NCBI RefSeq assembly: GCF_001908205.1
Contig: NZ_LGHL01000068.1
Span: 1-59,361, forward strand
DNA length: 59,361 nt
Direction of reading: 5' to 3'
Source: Bradyrhizobium sp. NAS80.1
GTDB taxonomy: Bacteria > Pseudomonadota > Alphaproteobacteria > Rhizobiales > Xanthobacteraceae
The position numbers were made by a program, and so were the translations under genes. The first letter of the stretch is position 1, and every line of letters starts with the position of its first letter. Shown in pieces: positions 9,188 through 18,679 of the stretch. The notes below the pieces were generated by a model that was not told the origin of the DNA, ran no database searches, and was given only the letters and a program-made list of their open reading frames with translations.

Positions 9188-11116
9188 CTAGATCGTCACC
9201 TGGGTGCCGACCTCGACCACGCGGCCGCTGGGGATCTGGAAATAGTCGGTGGCATCGTTGGCGGAGCGGCTGAGCGAGATGAACAGCCGGTCCTGCCAGC
9301 GTGGCATGCCGGAATGGGCGGCGGGCTTGAGCGCCCGGCGCGACAGGAAGAACGAGGTCGACATGATGTCGAACTGCCAGCCGAGCTTGCGGGCGATCGC
9401 AAGGGCCTTCGGCACGTTCGGCGATTCCATGAAGCCGAACTTCAGCGCCACCTTGGAGAAGGTCGGGCTGATCTGCTCCAGCCTGACGCGCTCGGCCGGA
9501 TCGATGCGCGGGGTCTGCGCGGTCTCGATGGTGAGAATGACATTCTTCTCGTGCAGCACTTTGTAGTGCTTCAGACTATGCATCAGCGCGGTCGGCGCGC
9601 TGAGGGGATCGCTGGTCAGGAACACGGCGGTGCCAGGCACGCGCTGCGGCGGCCGCTTCTCGAGCATCGCGACGAGGTCGGCGAGCGGAAATTCGAGCTT
9701 GCGCGACTTCTCGAACAGGAGCCGGCTGCCGCGCCGCCACGTGTACATCAGGGTGATCATGAGGGAGCCGAGCGCGAGCGGCACCCAGCCGCCCTCGAAC
9801 ACCTTCAAGAGGTTCGCGGCGAGGAAGGTCAGGTCGAGGCAGAGGAACGGTGCGATCAGCGCGGCGGCGGCGACCGGCGACCACTTCCAAGCCTTCCAGA
9901 TCACGACAAAGCCCATCATTCCAGTGACCACCATGGTGCCTGTGACCGCGATACCGTAGGCGGAGGCCAGCGCACTGGAGGAGCGGAACAGCAGCACCAT
10001 CATGATCACCGCGACCAGCAGCAGCTGGTTGATGCGCGGGATGAAGATCTGGCCGGAATGGGCTTCAGATGTATGGCGAATTTCAAAGCGCGGCAGCAGC
10101 CCGAGCTGGATCGCCTGGCGCGTCAGCGAATAGGCGCCGGTGATGACGGCCTGGCTCGCGATGACCGTGGCCGCGGTAGCAAGCACGACCATGCTGCCGC
10201 GCATGAAACCTTGCGGGAAGAGCTGGAAGAACGGGCTCACGATGGCGCCGGGATCGCCGAGGACGAGCGCACCCTGCCCCAGATAGTTCAGCGCCAGCGA
10301 CGGCAGCACGATGAACAGCCAGGCGGTCTGGATCGGCCGCTTGCCGAAATGGCCGAGGTCGGCATAGAGCGCCTCGGCGCCGGTGACCGCCAGGAACACC
10401 GCGCCCAGCGTCACGAAGCCGATGATGCCGTGGTGGAACATGAAGGACACGGCATAGAAGGGGTTCAGCGCGAACAGCACCTGCGGCTGCTCGATGATCG
10501 GATGGATCGCAGCCACAGCAATGACTGCGAACCAGACGCACATCACGGGGCCGAAGAACGCTGCGACGCGGGCCGTGCCGCGCGACTGGACGGCGAACAG
10601 GCAGACCAGGATCACCACCGTCAGCGGAACGATATAGGACTCGAACCGCAGCGTGACATCCTTCATGCCTTCGATCGCCGATAGCACCGAGACCGCAGGC
10701 GTGATCACGGCATCGCCATAGAACAGGGCACCGGAGATGATGCCGAGCGAGACGATCGTCGCCCCGCGCGTGCCGACCGCGCGCTGGGCCAGCGCCATCA
10801 GGGCGAGCGTGCCGCCCTCGCCATTGTTATCGGCGCGCAGCAGGATCACGACGTATTTGAGCGTCACCACGACGATGAGCGCCCAGAGGATCAGGGACAC
10901 CACACCGAGAACGGCCGCCGACGTCGGCACCCCCTCCACGCCCGAGGCGGCCAGCACTGCCTCGCGGAACGCGTAGAGCGGGCTGGTGCCGATATCGCCA
11001 TAGACAACGCCGATGCTGCCGAGCGTCAGCGCACCGAAACCGGCGGTTGTATGGGCCTCGCCATGGCCATTGGCCGCCGCCGTTTCCGGGGCGGAAATCG
11101 CTACGTCGCTTGTCAT
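9188..11116 (-). CDS. kup: Kup-type potassium uptake transporter (downstream paralog)
   Basis: A 642-residue KUP/HAK/KT transporter, a secondary system that brings in K+ (probably with protons). The family signature GVVYGDIGTSPLYAF follows a short hydrophilic N-terminus. About twelve membrane segments then span roughly residues 30-450, with a cytoplasmic C-terminal domain to the end (VVEVGTQVTI). Length is normal for the family. It lies 142 bases downstream of a second kup gene in the same orientation. The two proteins share long identical stretches, including the last dozen residues, so they are tandem paralogs. The gap between them has no strong terminator, so cotranscription is possible. 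Confidence 0.95.
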   Translation of the reverse strand: MTSDVAISAPETAAANGHGEAHTTAGFGALTLGSIGVVYGDIGTSPLYAFREAVLAASGVEGVPTSAAVLGVVSLILWALIVVVTLKYVVILLRADNNGEGGTLALMALAQRAVGTRGATIVSLGIISGALFYGDAVITPAVSVLSAIEGMKDVTLRFESYIVPLTVVILVCLFAVQSRGTARVAAFFGPVMCVWFAVIAVAAIHPIIEQPQVLFALNPFYAVSFMFHHGIIGFVTLGAVFLAVTGAEALYADLGHFGKRPIQTAWLFIVLPSLALNYLGQGALVLGDPGAIVSPFFQLFPQGFMRGSMVVLATAATVIASQAVITGAYSLTRQAIQLGLLPRFEIRHTSEAHSGQIFIPRINQLLLVAVIMMVLLFRSSSALASAYGIAVTGTMVVTGMMGFVVIWKAWKWSPVAAAALIAPFLCLDLTFLAANLLKVFEGGWVPLALGSLMITLMYTWRRGSRLLFEKSRKLEFPLADLVAMLEKRPPQRVPGTAVFLTSDPLSAPTALMHSLKHYKVLHEKNVILTIETAQTPRIDPAERVRLEQISPTFSKVALKFGFMESPNVPKALAIARKLGWQFDIMSTSFFLSRRALKPAAHSGMPRWQDRLFISLSRSANDATDYFQIPSGRVVEVGTQVTI

Positions 11117-11258
11117 GGGAGAGCCCGGTGGCCTCTAAAAATGCTTCGCTGCCCAACGGCGGGAAGAGCGCGCGGCTTATAGTCCTGCGCTGATGGCATA
11201 GCCTAGCCCGATTCTGAGCCCACACCATGCGAAATTCGCATGGGTCCGCCAATTCCGC

Positions 11259-13157
11259 TCAAATAGTCACTTGGGTTCCGACTTCAACCACCCGCCCCGT
11301 CGGAATCTGGAAATAGTCGGTGGCGTCATTGGCAGACCGGCTCAGCGCAATAAAGATGTGGTCCTGCCACAATGGCATACCCGACTGTGCCGAAGCCTTC
11401 AACGACCTTCGCGACACGAAGAACGACGTCGACATGATGTCGAACTGCCAGCCCTGCTTGCGCGCGATCGCGAGCGCCTTGGGAACGTTCGGTTGCTCCA
11501 TGAAGCCGAAGCGCAGGCGGACCTTCGAGAACTTGTCGCTGATCTTCTCCATCCGGAATCGCTCGGACAGATCGACCCGCGGCGTATGCGCGGTCTCGAT
11601 GGTGAGGATCACGTTGTGCTCGTGCAGCACCTTGTTGTGCTTGAGGTTGTGCAATAGCGCGGTCGGCACGAAGGCGGGATCGCTGGTCAGGAACACCGCG
11701 GTGCCCTTGACGATGTGCGGCGGCCGCTTCTCCAGGCTGCGGATCAGATCGTCGAGCGGCACCTCGATCCGGCGCGTCTTCTGGATCAGGATTACCGACC
11801 CGCGTCGCCAGGTCCAGATCGTCCCCGCCATGGCGACGCCGAACAGTAGCGGCACCCAGGCGCCTTCGAGCAACTTGAGCAGGTTGGCGCTGAAGAAGCT
11901 CATGTCGACCACAACGAAAGGCATGATCACCGCCGCAGCCGTGGCGGCACGCCAGTTCCACAACTTCCAGATCACGACGAAGCCCATGATGCCGTCGGCA
12001 ACCATGGTGGTGGAGACCGCGATCCCGTAGGCCGAAGCCAGGTTGCTGGGGGTATGGAACAACATCACCAGCAGCAACACGCCGATCAGAAGCAGCCGGT
12101 TGACGCGCGGCAAATAGATCTGGCCGGCATGGGTTGCAGAGGTGTAGCGCACCTCAAAGCGCGGCAAGAGGCCAAGCTGCACCGCCTGATGGACCAGCGA
12201 ATAGGCGCCCGTAATCACCGCCTGGCTCGCGATCACGGTCGCGGCGGTCGCAAGTCCGACCAGCGGCAGCACCAGATTCTCCGGCACCATCCGATAGAAG
12301 GAATGTTCGATCGCGCTGGGATCGGACAGAACCAGCGCGCCCTGCCCGAAATAGTTGATCAGGAGCGAGGGCAGCACGAAGAACATCCACGCCGACTGGA
12401 TCGGCTTGCGGCCGAAATGACCGAGATCGGCGTAGAGCGCTTCGCCGCCGGTCACCGCCAGGAACACGGCGCCCAGTGTCACGAGGCCAATCGTGCCGTG
12501 CGACAGCAGGAACTGCAGGGCGTAATACGGATTGATCGCAGCCAGCACCGACGGATCGTTGGCGATGTTGACGATGCCCATCAGCGCAAGGCAGGTGAAC
12601 CACACCACCATCACCGGCCCGAACGCCGAGGCTACCCGCGCCGTCCCCTTGCTCTGGACCGCGAACAGCAGCGCCAGAATGAGGACCGTGAGCGGTACGA
12701 CGTAGTGCTCGAACGCAGGCGTCGCGAGCTTGAGACCCTCGACCGCCGACAGCACCGAGATCGCCGGCGTGATCATGGAATCGCCGATGAACATGGAAGC
12801 GCCGACCACGCCGAGCGCGAGCAGGAACCAGCTTCGCCGCCCGAGTGCGCGCTGGCCGAGCGCCATCAGCGAAAGCGTACCGCCCTCCCCGTTGTTGTCG
12901 GCGCGCAGCAGCAACAGCACGTATTTGGCAGTGACGACGATCAGCAGCGCCCACAGAATCAGTGAGAGCACGCCGAGCACCATGCCGCGCGAGACCGGTT
13001 CGCCATGGGCCGCGCCCCGGACCGCCTCGTGGAATGCGTAGAGCGGCGAGGTGCCGATATCGCCGAAGACGACGCCTATGCTTCCGAGCGTCAGGCCCCA
13101 GAAACCCGAGGTGACCGAACCTTCCTGGGTTTCGGTCGATGTGATGCTCGCCGCCAT
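11259..13157 (-). CDS. kup: Kup-type potassium uptake transporter (upstream paralog)
   Basis: A 632-residue KUP transporter with GVVFGDIGTSPLYAF, the same membrane topology and the same C-terminal sequence as its neighbour. Divergence is concentrated in the N-terminal 25 residues and in loops, for example NPYYALQFLLSHGTIG against NPFYAVSFMFHHGIIG. Two copies could differ in affinity, pH optimum or expression; the sequence does not say which. The 168 bases between this start and the motB stop hold no gene that I can see. Confidence 0.95.
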   Translation of the reverse strand: MAASITSTETQEGSVTSGFWGLTLGSIGVVFGDIGTSPLYAFHEAVRGAAHGEPVSRGMVLGVLSLILWALLIVVTAKYVLLLLRADNNGEGGTLSLMALGQRALGRRSWFLLALGVVGASMFIGDSMITPAISVLSAVEGLKLATPAFEHYVVPLTVLILALLFAVQSKGTARVASAFGPVMVVWFTCLALMGIVNIANDPSVLAAINPYYALQFLLSHGTIGLVTLGAVFLAVTGGEALYADLGHFGRKPIQSAWMFFVLPSLLINYFGQGALVLSDPSAIEHSFYRMVPENLVLPLVGLATAATVIASQAVITGAYSLVHQAVQLGLLPRFEVRYTSATHAGQIYLPRVNRLLLIGVLLLVMLFHTPSNLASAYGIAVSTTMVADGIMGFVVIWKLWNWRAATAAAVIMPFVVVDMSFFSANLLKLLEGAWVPLLFGVAMAGTIWTWRRGSVILIQKTRRIEVPLDDLIRSLEKRPPHIVKGTAVFLTSDPAFVPTALLHNLKHNKVLHEHNVILTIETAHTPRVDLSERFRMEKISDKFSKVRLRFGFMEQPNVPKALAIARKQGWQFDIMSTSFFVSRRSLKASAQSGMPLWQDHIFIALSRSANDATDYFQIPTGRVVEVGTQVTI

Positions 13158-13325
13158 GTGAGACTAGAAACGCTTCTTCCCGAGAATTGATCCGGCGCCT
13201 TTTGACGGTTCCTGCGCGCCTGTCAATCAGGACAGCGTAGCAGGCGCCGACACTGTGACGGCGCAGCAACGGTCAGTCGTCGCCAATGCGACGCGACGTC
13301 TCAGGTAAAATGGTAGCACAAAGCG

Positions 13326-14156
13326 CTACGGCTTCAAATTCGGCGGAAGCGGCGGATCTTCGCGCATCAGGGTGATCGTGACCCGCCGGTTAGCCGCGAG
13401 CGAAGGATCGTCCGGAAACAGCGGCTGGGTGTCCGCCTTGCCCGCGACGGCGAAGATGTGCGACGGCGGCAGACCCTCGCGTTCGAGGATCTGGCGCACG
13501 GCATTGGCGCGGTCGGCGGACAGATCGAAGGCGCCATAGTCGCTGCGCGTCGGGACGAATCCGGCCGCAGTATGGCCGGCGATGGAGACGCGGAGCGGCG
13601 TGGCCTTGAGCGGAATCGCGAGCTTCTCGATCAGGCGGCGGGTGCGGTCATAGGGCACCTTGGAGCCGTCGGCGAACATCGAACGGCCGTCCTGGTCGAC
13701 GATCTCCAGGTTGAGGCCCTGCTTGGTCTCCTCGAACATGATGTGCTTGGACATCTCGGTCAGTTCCGGCATGTCCTGCAAGGCTTGGCGCAACGAGGCG
13801 GCGGCGAGCGCAAAATTGCGATCGACCTTGAGCTTGGCGCCCGACGTGCGGTCGCGATCGTCCTGGTCCGGCGTCGGGGTGTTGGAGGAATCCTCGGGCT
13901 GGATGTGGTCGACGTGCTTCAGCCGCGGGCGCGTCGGCAGGCCGTCGGACTCGACGATGCCGGCGTAGCGCGCTTCGCTCTGTACGCCGAAGGCATCGCG
14001 CATGGAGCCGGCGACGATCTTCAGCTTGTTGGCGTCCTGCGTCGAGAACGCGACGAGCATCACGAAGAAGCTCATCATCAGGCCCATCAGGTCGGCGAAG
14101 GTCACGAACCAGCCGTGACCGCCGCCGTGCGCATCGCCGCGTTTCTTCTTGGCCAT
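13326..14156 (-). CDS. motB: MotB-type stator protein with OmpA-like peptidoglycan-binding domain
   Basis: A 276-residue protein with a short charged cytoplasmic N-terminus (MAKKKRGD), one membrane segment (TFADLMGLMMSFFVMLVAF) holding the conserved proton-carrying Asp near residue 22, a periplasmic linker, and a C-terminal OmpA domain (SADRANAVRQIL, ANRRVTITL). In the flagellar stator MotB anchors the complex to peptidoglycan while its Asp carries the ion. It lies 23 bases after motA and is clearly its partner. No other flagellar gene is in the window. Confidence 0.92.
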   Translation of the reverse strand: MAKKKRGDAHGGGHGWFVTFADLMGLMMSFFVMLVAFSTQDANKLKIVAGSMRDAFGVQSEARYAGIVESDGLPTRPRLKHVDHIQPEDSSNTPTPDQDDRDRTSGAKLKVDRNFALAAASLRQALQDMPELTEMSKHIMFEETKQGLNLEIVDQDGRSMFADGSKVPYDRTRRLIEKLAIPLKATPLRVSIAGHTAAGFVPTRSDYGAFDLSADRANAVRQILEREGLPPSHIFAVAGKADTQPLFPDDPSLAANRRVTITLMREDPPLPPNLKP

Positions 14157-14179
14157 CTGTCAAAATCCCGGCGGGCGTC

Positions 14180-14953
14180 TTACGCCGGCACCGGCTCGCC
14201 CTCGGCCTGACGATGCTTCTCCGGCAGATAGGCCAGCAGCATTTCGCGCACCAGCGTCGGGCTCTTGGAGTCGCGGATCATCAGGATGCCGTCGATGATC
14301 AGGGTGCGGTTGGTCTCCTCGTCGAGCAGCTTGCCGTGCAGCTTGTCGGCAATCGGCAGACAGAACAGGTTCGCCACAAGCGCGCCGTACAGCGTTGCAA
14401 GCAGCGCGGTCGCCATGAACGGGCCGAGCTTGGAGGGATCCGTCATGTTCGCGAACATCTGCACCATGCCGATCAGTGTGCCGATCATGCCGAAGGCCGG
14501 GGCGCAGTCGCCAATGGCGCGATAGATCTTGCTGCCCTCATCCAGATGCATCAGGAAGTTGTCGCGGTCGCGCTCGAGATTGTCGCGGATGAAGTCGAGA
14601 TCGTAGCCGTCGGCGACGTAGCGGATGCCCTTGGCAAGGAACGGCTCGTCTGTCTCGACCTTTTCGAGGCCCACCGGGCCCTGCTTGCGGGCGATCTCGG
14701 CGATGCGGGCGAGTTCGTCGACAAGGTCGTGGGCCGACAGGCGGCTCATGGTGAAGGCGAACTTGGCGCCGAGCGGAAGGCCGTGCAGGAGCGCGCTGAG
14801 CGGGAAGCGGATCATGGTGGCGGAGATCGAGCCGCCGAAGATAATGATCATCGCATGTTCGGAGATGAACATGTGCAGGTCGCCGCCCATGAAGATCATC
14901 GCCGTGATGACGATGATGCCCGCCGTGAGCCCGACGCCCGTCATAATATCCAT
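14180..14953 (-). CDS. motA: MotA-type stator channel protein
   Basis: A 257-residue MotA/TolQ/ExbB-family membrane protein resembling PomA/MotA. Two N-terminal membrane segments are followed by a cytoplasmic loop (charged stretch around ARIAEIARKQG) and two C-terminal segments (AFGMIGTLIGMVQMF and ATALLATLYGALVAN), the channel part of the family. With MotB it forms the ion-driven stator. I choose ATG 14953 because GGAG lies seven bases ahead; the frame also has an upstream TTG at 14965. It is the first gene of a two-gene operon. Confidence 0.92.
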   Translation of the reverse strand: MDIMTGVGLTAGIIVITAMIFMGGDLHMFISEHAMIIIFGGSISATMIRFPLSALLHGLPLGAKFAFTMSRLSAHDLVDELARIAEIARKQGPVGLEKVETDEPFLAKGIRYVADGYDLDFIRDNLERDRDNFLMHLDEGSKIYRAIGDCAPAFGMIGTLIGMVQMFANMTDPSKLGPFMATALLATLYGALVANLFCLPIADKLHGKLLDEETNRTLIIDGILMIRDSKSPTLVREMLLAYLPEKHRQAEGEPVPA

Positions 14954-15165
14954 GGGATACTCCAACGCGTACGCAACAACGGCCGTCCTGGCCGCTGGCG
15001 CGGCCCAACCCCGAACCGCATCGGAAACCCTAGAGGGCCGCCCTTAAAGCCGCGTAAAGGTTAAGTTGAGCCGGCGCGCTAGACCGGTACAGCGCGCTGA
15101 AAGGACGCCGGCTTTGCCGACCGCGGGCAGGAATCTCAACACTTCGCTAACCATAACCGGGCGCG

Positions 15166-15989
15166 CTAAGACGTCAGCTCCGTCAGCTCCAGGCTGATTG
15201 CGCGCAGGCGCCTGCGCGCGTTGGCATCGTAGGCCTGCGGATTGGCCCGTGCCTCGTTCATGCCGTTGAAGAACAACCCGCTCTTATCAGCGACATCGTC
15301 GCCCTCGATGAGATGCAGGATCGCGGCGCCGCCTTGCTCCACCGTCGAGATCGGCGTGACGCCGCCGGCGCGCACCATCGTGGTGTTCATGTAGGTCGCG
15401 GGATGCAGCGCGTTCACGGTGACGCCGGTGCCCTTCAGTGCCTCCGCAAGATCGATCGTGAACATGATCTGCGAAAGCTTGCTCTGTGCATAAGCGCGTG
15501 AGCCGCTGTAGCCCTTCGTGATCATGACGTCGTCGAAATCGATCGGGTGCTGGCCGAGCGAGGCGACGTTGACGATGCGCGACGGGGCTGCGGCCTTCAG
15601 CAGCGGCAGCAACAGATGGGCAAGCAGGAAGCCCGAGAGATAGTTCACGGCAAAGCGCAGCTCGTAACCATCGGCGCTCTGCTGGCGTTGCGGCCGTCGT
15701 TCTGCGAGCCGATGCCCGCGTTGCTGACGAAAACGTCGAGCCCCTGATGATCCCGCATTACGGCATTGGCGAGTTCGCGGGTACCCGCCATCGTCGACAG
15801 GTCGGCCTGGTAGAAGGTCGGCGCGACGTGGCCGCCCTTCTTGATCCCGTCAACCAGCGCTTTCGCACGCTCGGCACTCCGGCCATGGATCAGGACGCGT
15901 GCGCCCGCGGCGGCAAGACGGCTTGCGACGTAGCGCCCGACACCATCGGTCGAGCCCGTGATCAGCACCGTCTTGCCGGCCATTTCCAT
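15166..15989 (-). pseudogene. SDR-family oxidoreductase split by a one-base deletion
   Basis: Two overlapping frames together make one short-chain dehydrogenase of about 274 residues. The first (from 15989) has the cofactor motif TGSTDGVGRYVA and the NAGIG motif. The second has SADGYELRFAVNYLSGF, NVASLG and the catalytic pair in SGSRAYAQSK (YxxxK). The frames join near 15690, where GRN should read GR-E-RQQ; restoring one base gives a normal protein, and the total length is one base short of a multiple of three. The enzyme would reduce or oxidise a small carbonyl substrate with NAD(P)H. Either a real frameshift or a sequence error. It lies downstream of the RraA-like gene, separated by a repeat element. 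Confidence 0.85.
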
Positions 15990-16008
15990 GACGTCACCCC
16001 GGGCTAGC

Positions 16009-16091
16009 GCATGATCCGGAAAAGTGGAAGCGGTTTTCCGACAAGATCATGCTCAAAGAACAACCTAAGGCGCGATGATCATCGCGCCTCA
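16009..16091. repeat. Dispersed two-hairpin element, copy A
   Basis: Hairpin one has arms GCATGATC and GATCATGC (16009-16052) enclosing CGGAAAA/TTTTCCG. The spacer CAACCTAA follows. Hairpin two is a perfect 22-base palindrome (16068-16089) that touches the stop codon of the RraA-like gene on the minus strand. Related copies lie near 35310, 49575 and 53847. Confidence 0.8.
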
Positions 16092-16808
16092 GTGGATCTC
16101 CGCCGAGCGCTTCAGCGCGGCCTTCAGCTTCTCCAGCGAGAAGTCGGGGCTGCGGGCGATCTCGAGGATCGGCGTCTCGCGGCGGCCGCAGAGTTCGGCG
16201 GCTTCCGGCAGCTTTGCGGCAACGTCGAGCGGGATCACGATGGCGCCGTGCTGGTCGGCATGGATCAGATCGTCCGACTTCACGGTCATGCCGGCGACGC
16301 GCACCTCGCCGCCAAAGCTCTCGGCATGCACCCAGGCATGCGACGGGCCGATCGAGCCGGCGAGTGCCTGGAAGCCCTGAGCCCATTGCGGGATGTCGCG
16401 GATCGAGCCGTCGGTGATGACGCCGAGACAACCGAGCGCCTTGTGCACGTTGCTCTGCACCTCGCCCCAGAACGCGCCGTAGCCGACATCGGGACCGTCG
16501 ATGTCCTGGATCACCGAAATGCGCGGGCCGTGGCCGGTGCCGACATATTCGTAGTATTCGATGCGGCGCTTGGACTGTTCTTCCGCCGGCAGCGAGGACT
16601 TCAGCACCGAGCGGATCGCGACCGTGCGTGCGTAGCCGACGATCGGCGGTAGATCGGGAAACGGGCAGACCAATTGTTTCGTGGTGTAGCCGATCAGGCG
16701 GCGCTCGGGCGCCACGATCTCCATGGCGTTGCAGATCGTCGGGGTGTCATAGCGGCCCAGCGCTTCGAGGACGGAAGCGGGCAGCGGCCCGGTCACGGTA
16801 TCAGTCAC
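16089..16808 (-). CDS. RraA / HMG-aldolase-like family protein
   Basis: A 239-residue member of the RraA-like fold, which includes 4-hydroxy-4-methyl-2-oxoglutarate aldolases and the RNase E inhibitor RraA. Visible marks are GEVQSNVHKALGCLGVITDGSIRD, matching the family's G-x-A-x-G-x-x-G-V-V-x-D-G-x-x-RD block with the metal-adjacent Arg-Asp, and HADQHGAIVIP near the C-terminus. It is longer at the N-terminus than RraA itself, so an aldolase or decarboxylase role in aromatic or C4 metabolism is more likely, but the substrate is unknown. The gene stands alone, and its stop is embedded in repeat copy A, whose palindrome may end transcription. Confidence 0.82.
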   Translation of the reverse strand: MTDTVTGPLPASVLEALGRYDTPTICNAMEIVAPERRLIGYTTKQLVCPFPDLPPIVGYARTVAIRSVLKSSLPAEEQSKRRIEYYEYVGTGHGPRISVIQDIDGPDVGYGAFWGEVQSNVHKALGCLGVITDGSIRDIPQWAQGFQALAGSIGPSHAWVHAESFGGEVRVAGMTVKSDDLIHADQHGAIVIPLDVAAKLPEAAELCGRRETPILEIARSPDFSLEKLKAALKRSAEIH

Positions 16809-16928
16809 GGCGTTCTCTCCCAGATTGGCGGCTGTTGTCGTGTTGCCGCCGGCACGAGGCGATATAGCCGAGATCGGGTCTCAACCCAACTCAGGGCGCC
16901 CTCATGGCAGATATCCGTGTGCTGACGC

Positions 16929-17807
16929 TCAGTGCAGCCGTTCGGGCCGATCGTCGTGCGGCGGCTCCGACAGGTTTGCCAGCGTCGGCGCCGAGGGCGG
17001 CGACGAGACCTCGCCTGCCGCCGGCGGGGTGGCCGCCATCGCGCGCGCCTGGTCGCGATAGGATTTGTAGCCGAGCGGCAGGCTGAGCAGATACAGCCCC
17101 GTGCCGATCGAGAGCACGTGCCAAGGATAGGCGATCAGGATAGCGATGAAGACGATGACCGCGACGAACGCCGGCAGCACCAGCTCGGGCGGCACGCGCA
17201 TGCGCTTGGTCTTGCCGGAGAACACCGGCAGGCGCGACACCATCAGGAACGCGATGAGAAGCGTATAGGTCGCCGTCACCGCCGCCGGCAGCCGGCCGAG
17301 ATCGAGGAATGCGATATAGATCGGCAGCAGCACCGTGATCGCGCCGGCAGGAGCCGGCACGCCGGTGAAGAAATTGGCAGCGAAGGCCGGCTTGTTCGGA
17401 TCGTCCATGGTGGCGTTGAAGCGCGCCAGCCGCAGGCCGCCGGAAATCGCAAACACCATGGCGGCAATCCAGCCGGCATTGCCGAGCTCATGCAATTGCC
17501 AGAAATACAGCATCAGGCCGGGCGCAACGCCGAAATTGACGAAGTCTGCGAGACTATCGAGCTCGGCGCCGAACTTGGACTGACCCTTGATCATGCGCGC
17601 GACGCGGCCGTCGATGCCGTCGAGCGCGGCCGCGAACACGATGGCGTAGACGGCGAGCGACATCCGCCCTTCGATCGACAGGCGGATCGCGGTCAGGCCG
17701 GCGCAGATCGCCAGCAGCGTGATGACGTTGGGCACCAGCATCCGCACCGGGATCGGACGGAACCGCCGGCGGGGCGCGTCGGGATATTTGAAGTCATAGG
17801 GCGTCAT
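16929..17807 (-). CDS. pssA: CDP-diacylglycerol--serine O-phosphatidyltransferase
   Basis: Makes phosphatidylserine from CDP-diacylglycerol and serine at the inner membrane. The 292-residue protein carries the CDP-alcohol phosphatidyltransferase signature DG-x2-AR-x8-G-x3-D-x3-D (DGRVARMIKGQSKFGAELD then SLAD) near residues 65-87, and several membrane segments. It lies 88 bases downstream of psd on the same strand, giving the classic pair that makes phosphatidylethanolamine. The C-terminal tail is Ala/Pro-rich and looks unstructured. Confidence 0.94.
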   Translation of the reverse strand: MTPYDFKYPDAPRRRFRPIPVRMLVPNVITLLAICAGLTAIRLSIEGRMSLAVYAIVFAAALDGIDGRVARMIKGQSKFGAELDSLADFVNFGVAPGLMLYFWQLHELGNAGWIAAMVFAISGGLRLARFNATMDDPNKPAFAANFFTGVPAPAGAITVLLPIYIAFLDLGRLPAAVTATYTLLIAFLMVSRLPVFSGKTKRMRVPPELVLPAFVAVIVFIAILIAYPWHVLSIGTGLYLLSLPLGYKSYRDQARAMAATPPAAGEVSSPPSAPTLANLSEPPHDDRPERLH

Positions 17808-17895
17808 GGCTCGTCCTCACCTTCAGGCGAGATATAGCAAGCCGCGTCCCCCTCCGCCATTGCGGCGGAAGGCCCCCCCAGGAACCGGCCTTTGG

Positions 17896-18594
17896 TTAAC
17901 TGGCGCGATAGGCGCGGGTCGGGTCCTCCTCGGCGAGGTCTGCCAGGATCGTCTCGCCGGCGATCGCGGTCTGCCCCTCGGACACCAGCGCCTTGGTGCC
18001 CGGCGGCAGATAGACGTCGAGGCGCGAGCCGAAGCGGATCAGGCCGAAGCGCTCACCGGCCCCGATCGCCTGCCCTTCCCTGACGAAGCAAACGATGCGC
18101 TTGGCGACCAGGCCTGCGATCTGGATCACGCCGATTCGCGCCGTGGGCGTCGAGATGACCAGCGAGTTGCGCTCGTTGTCTTCGCTCGCCTTGTCCAGTT
18201 CGGCATTGATGAACAGGCCGGGCCGGTAGGCGATGCGGTCCACCCTGCCCGCGATCGGGCTGCGGTTCACATGGCAGTTGAACACGCTCATGAACACCGA
18301 GATGCGCGGCAGCGGCCGGTCGCCGAGCCCGAGCTCGGCCGGCGGCAGGGCCATGGTGATCATCGAGACGCGACCGTCGGCCGGCGACACCACGAGCCCC
18401 TCGCGCACCGGCGTCACCCGGACGGGGTCGCGGAAGAACAGCGCACACCACACGGTCAGTATCGTGCCGATCCACCCGAGCGGCGACCACAACCAGAACA
18501 GGACGAGGCTTGCGAGCGCAAAGCCGCCGATGAAGGGATAGCCCTCCTTGTGGATCGGCGGGATCTGACGCTGGATCGAATCGAGAATGGACAT
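17896..18594 (-). CDS. psd: Phosphatidylserine decarboxylase proenzyme
   Basis: Converts phosphatidylserine to phosphatidylethanolamine. At 232 residues it is of the short bacterial type. An N-terminal membrane hairpin (FIGGFALASLVLFWLW) is followed by the decarboxylase domain with SPADGRV, FNCHVNRSPIAG and, near the C-terminus, RFGSRLDVYLP. The Gly-Ser in that motif is the expected self-cleavage site, with Ser becoming the pyruvoyl group. Upstream by 85 bases is the Atm1-like exporter gene; pssA follows. Confidence 0.94.
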   Translation of the reverse strand: MSILDSIQRQIPPIHKEGYPFIGGFALASLVLFWLWSPLGWIGTILTVWCALFFRDPVRVTPVREGLVVSPADGRVSMITMALPPAELGLGDRPLPRISVFMSVFNCHVNRSPIAGRVDRIAYRPGLFINAELDKASEDNERNSLVISTPTARIGVIQIAGLVAKRIVCFVREGQAIGAGERFGLIRFGSRLDVYLPPGTKALVSEGQTAIAGETILADLAEEDPTRAYRAS

Positions 18595-18679
18595 CGCTAT
18601 CTGCCGCTCAGGGTTGGTGGCGCGCAGATCGTCCCGCGCGGTGGAGTTGTTTAGGCCAGAGTTGGGACCGGAGACAAGA

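Noticed and set aside
9164..10684. 506-codon plus-strand frame opposite kup
   Set aside because: Antisense to a clear transporter gene; His/Arg/Asp-rich composition typical of the complementary frame of a membrane protein in GC-rich DNA.
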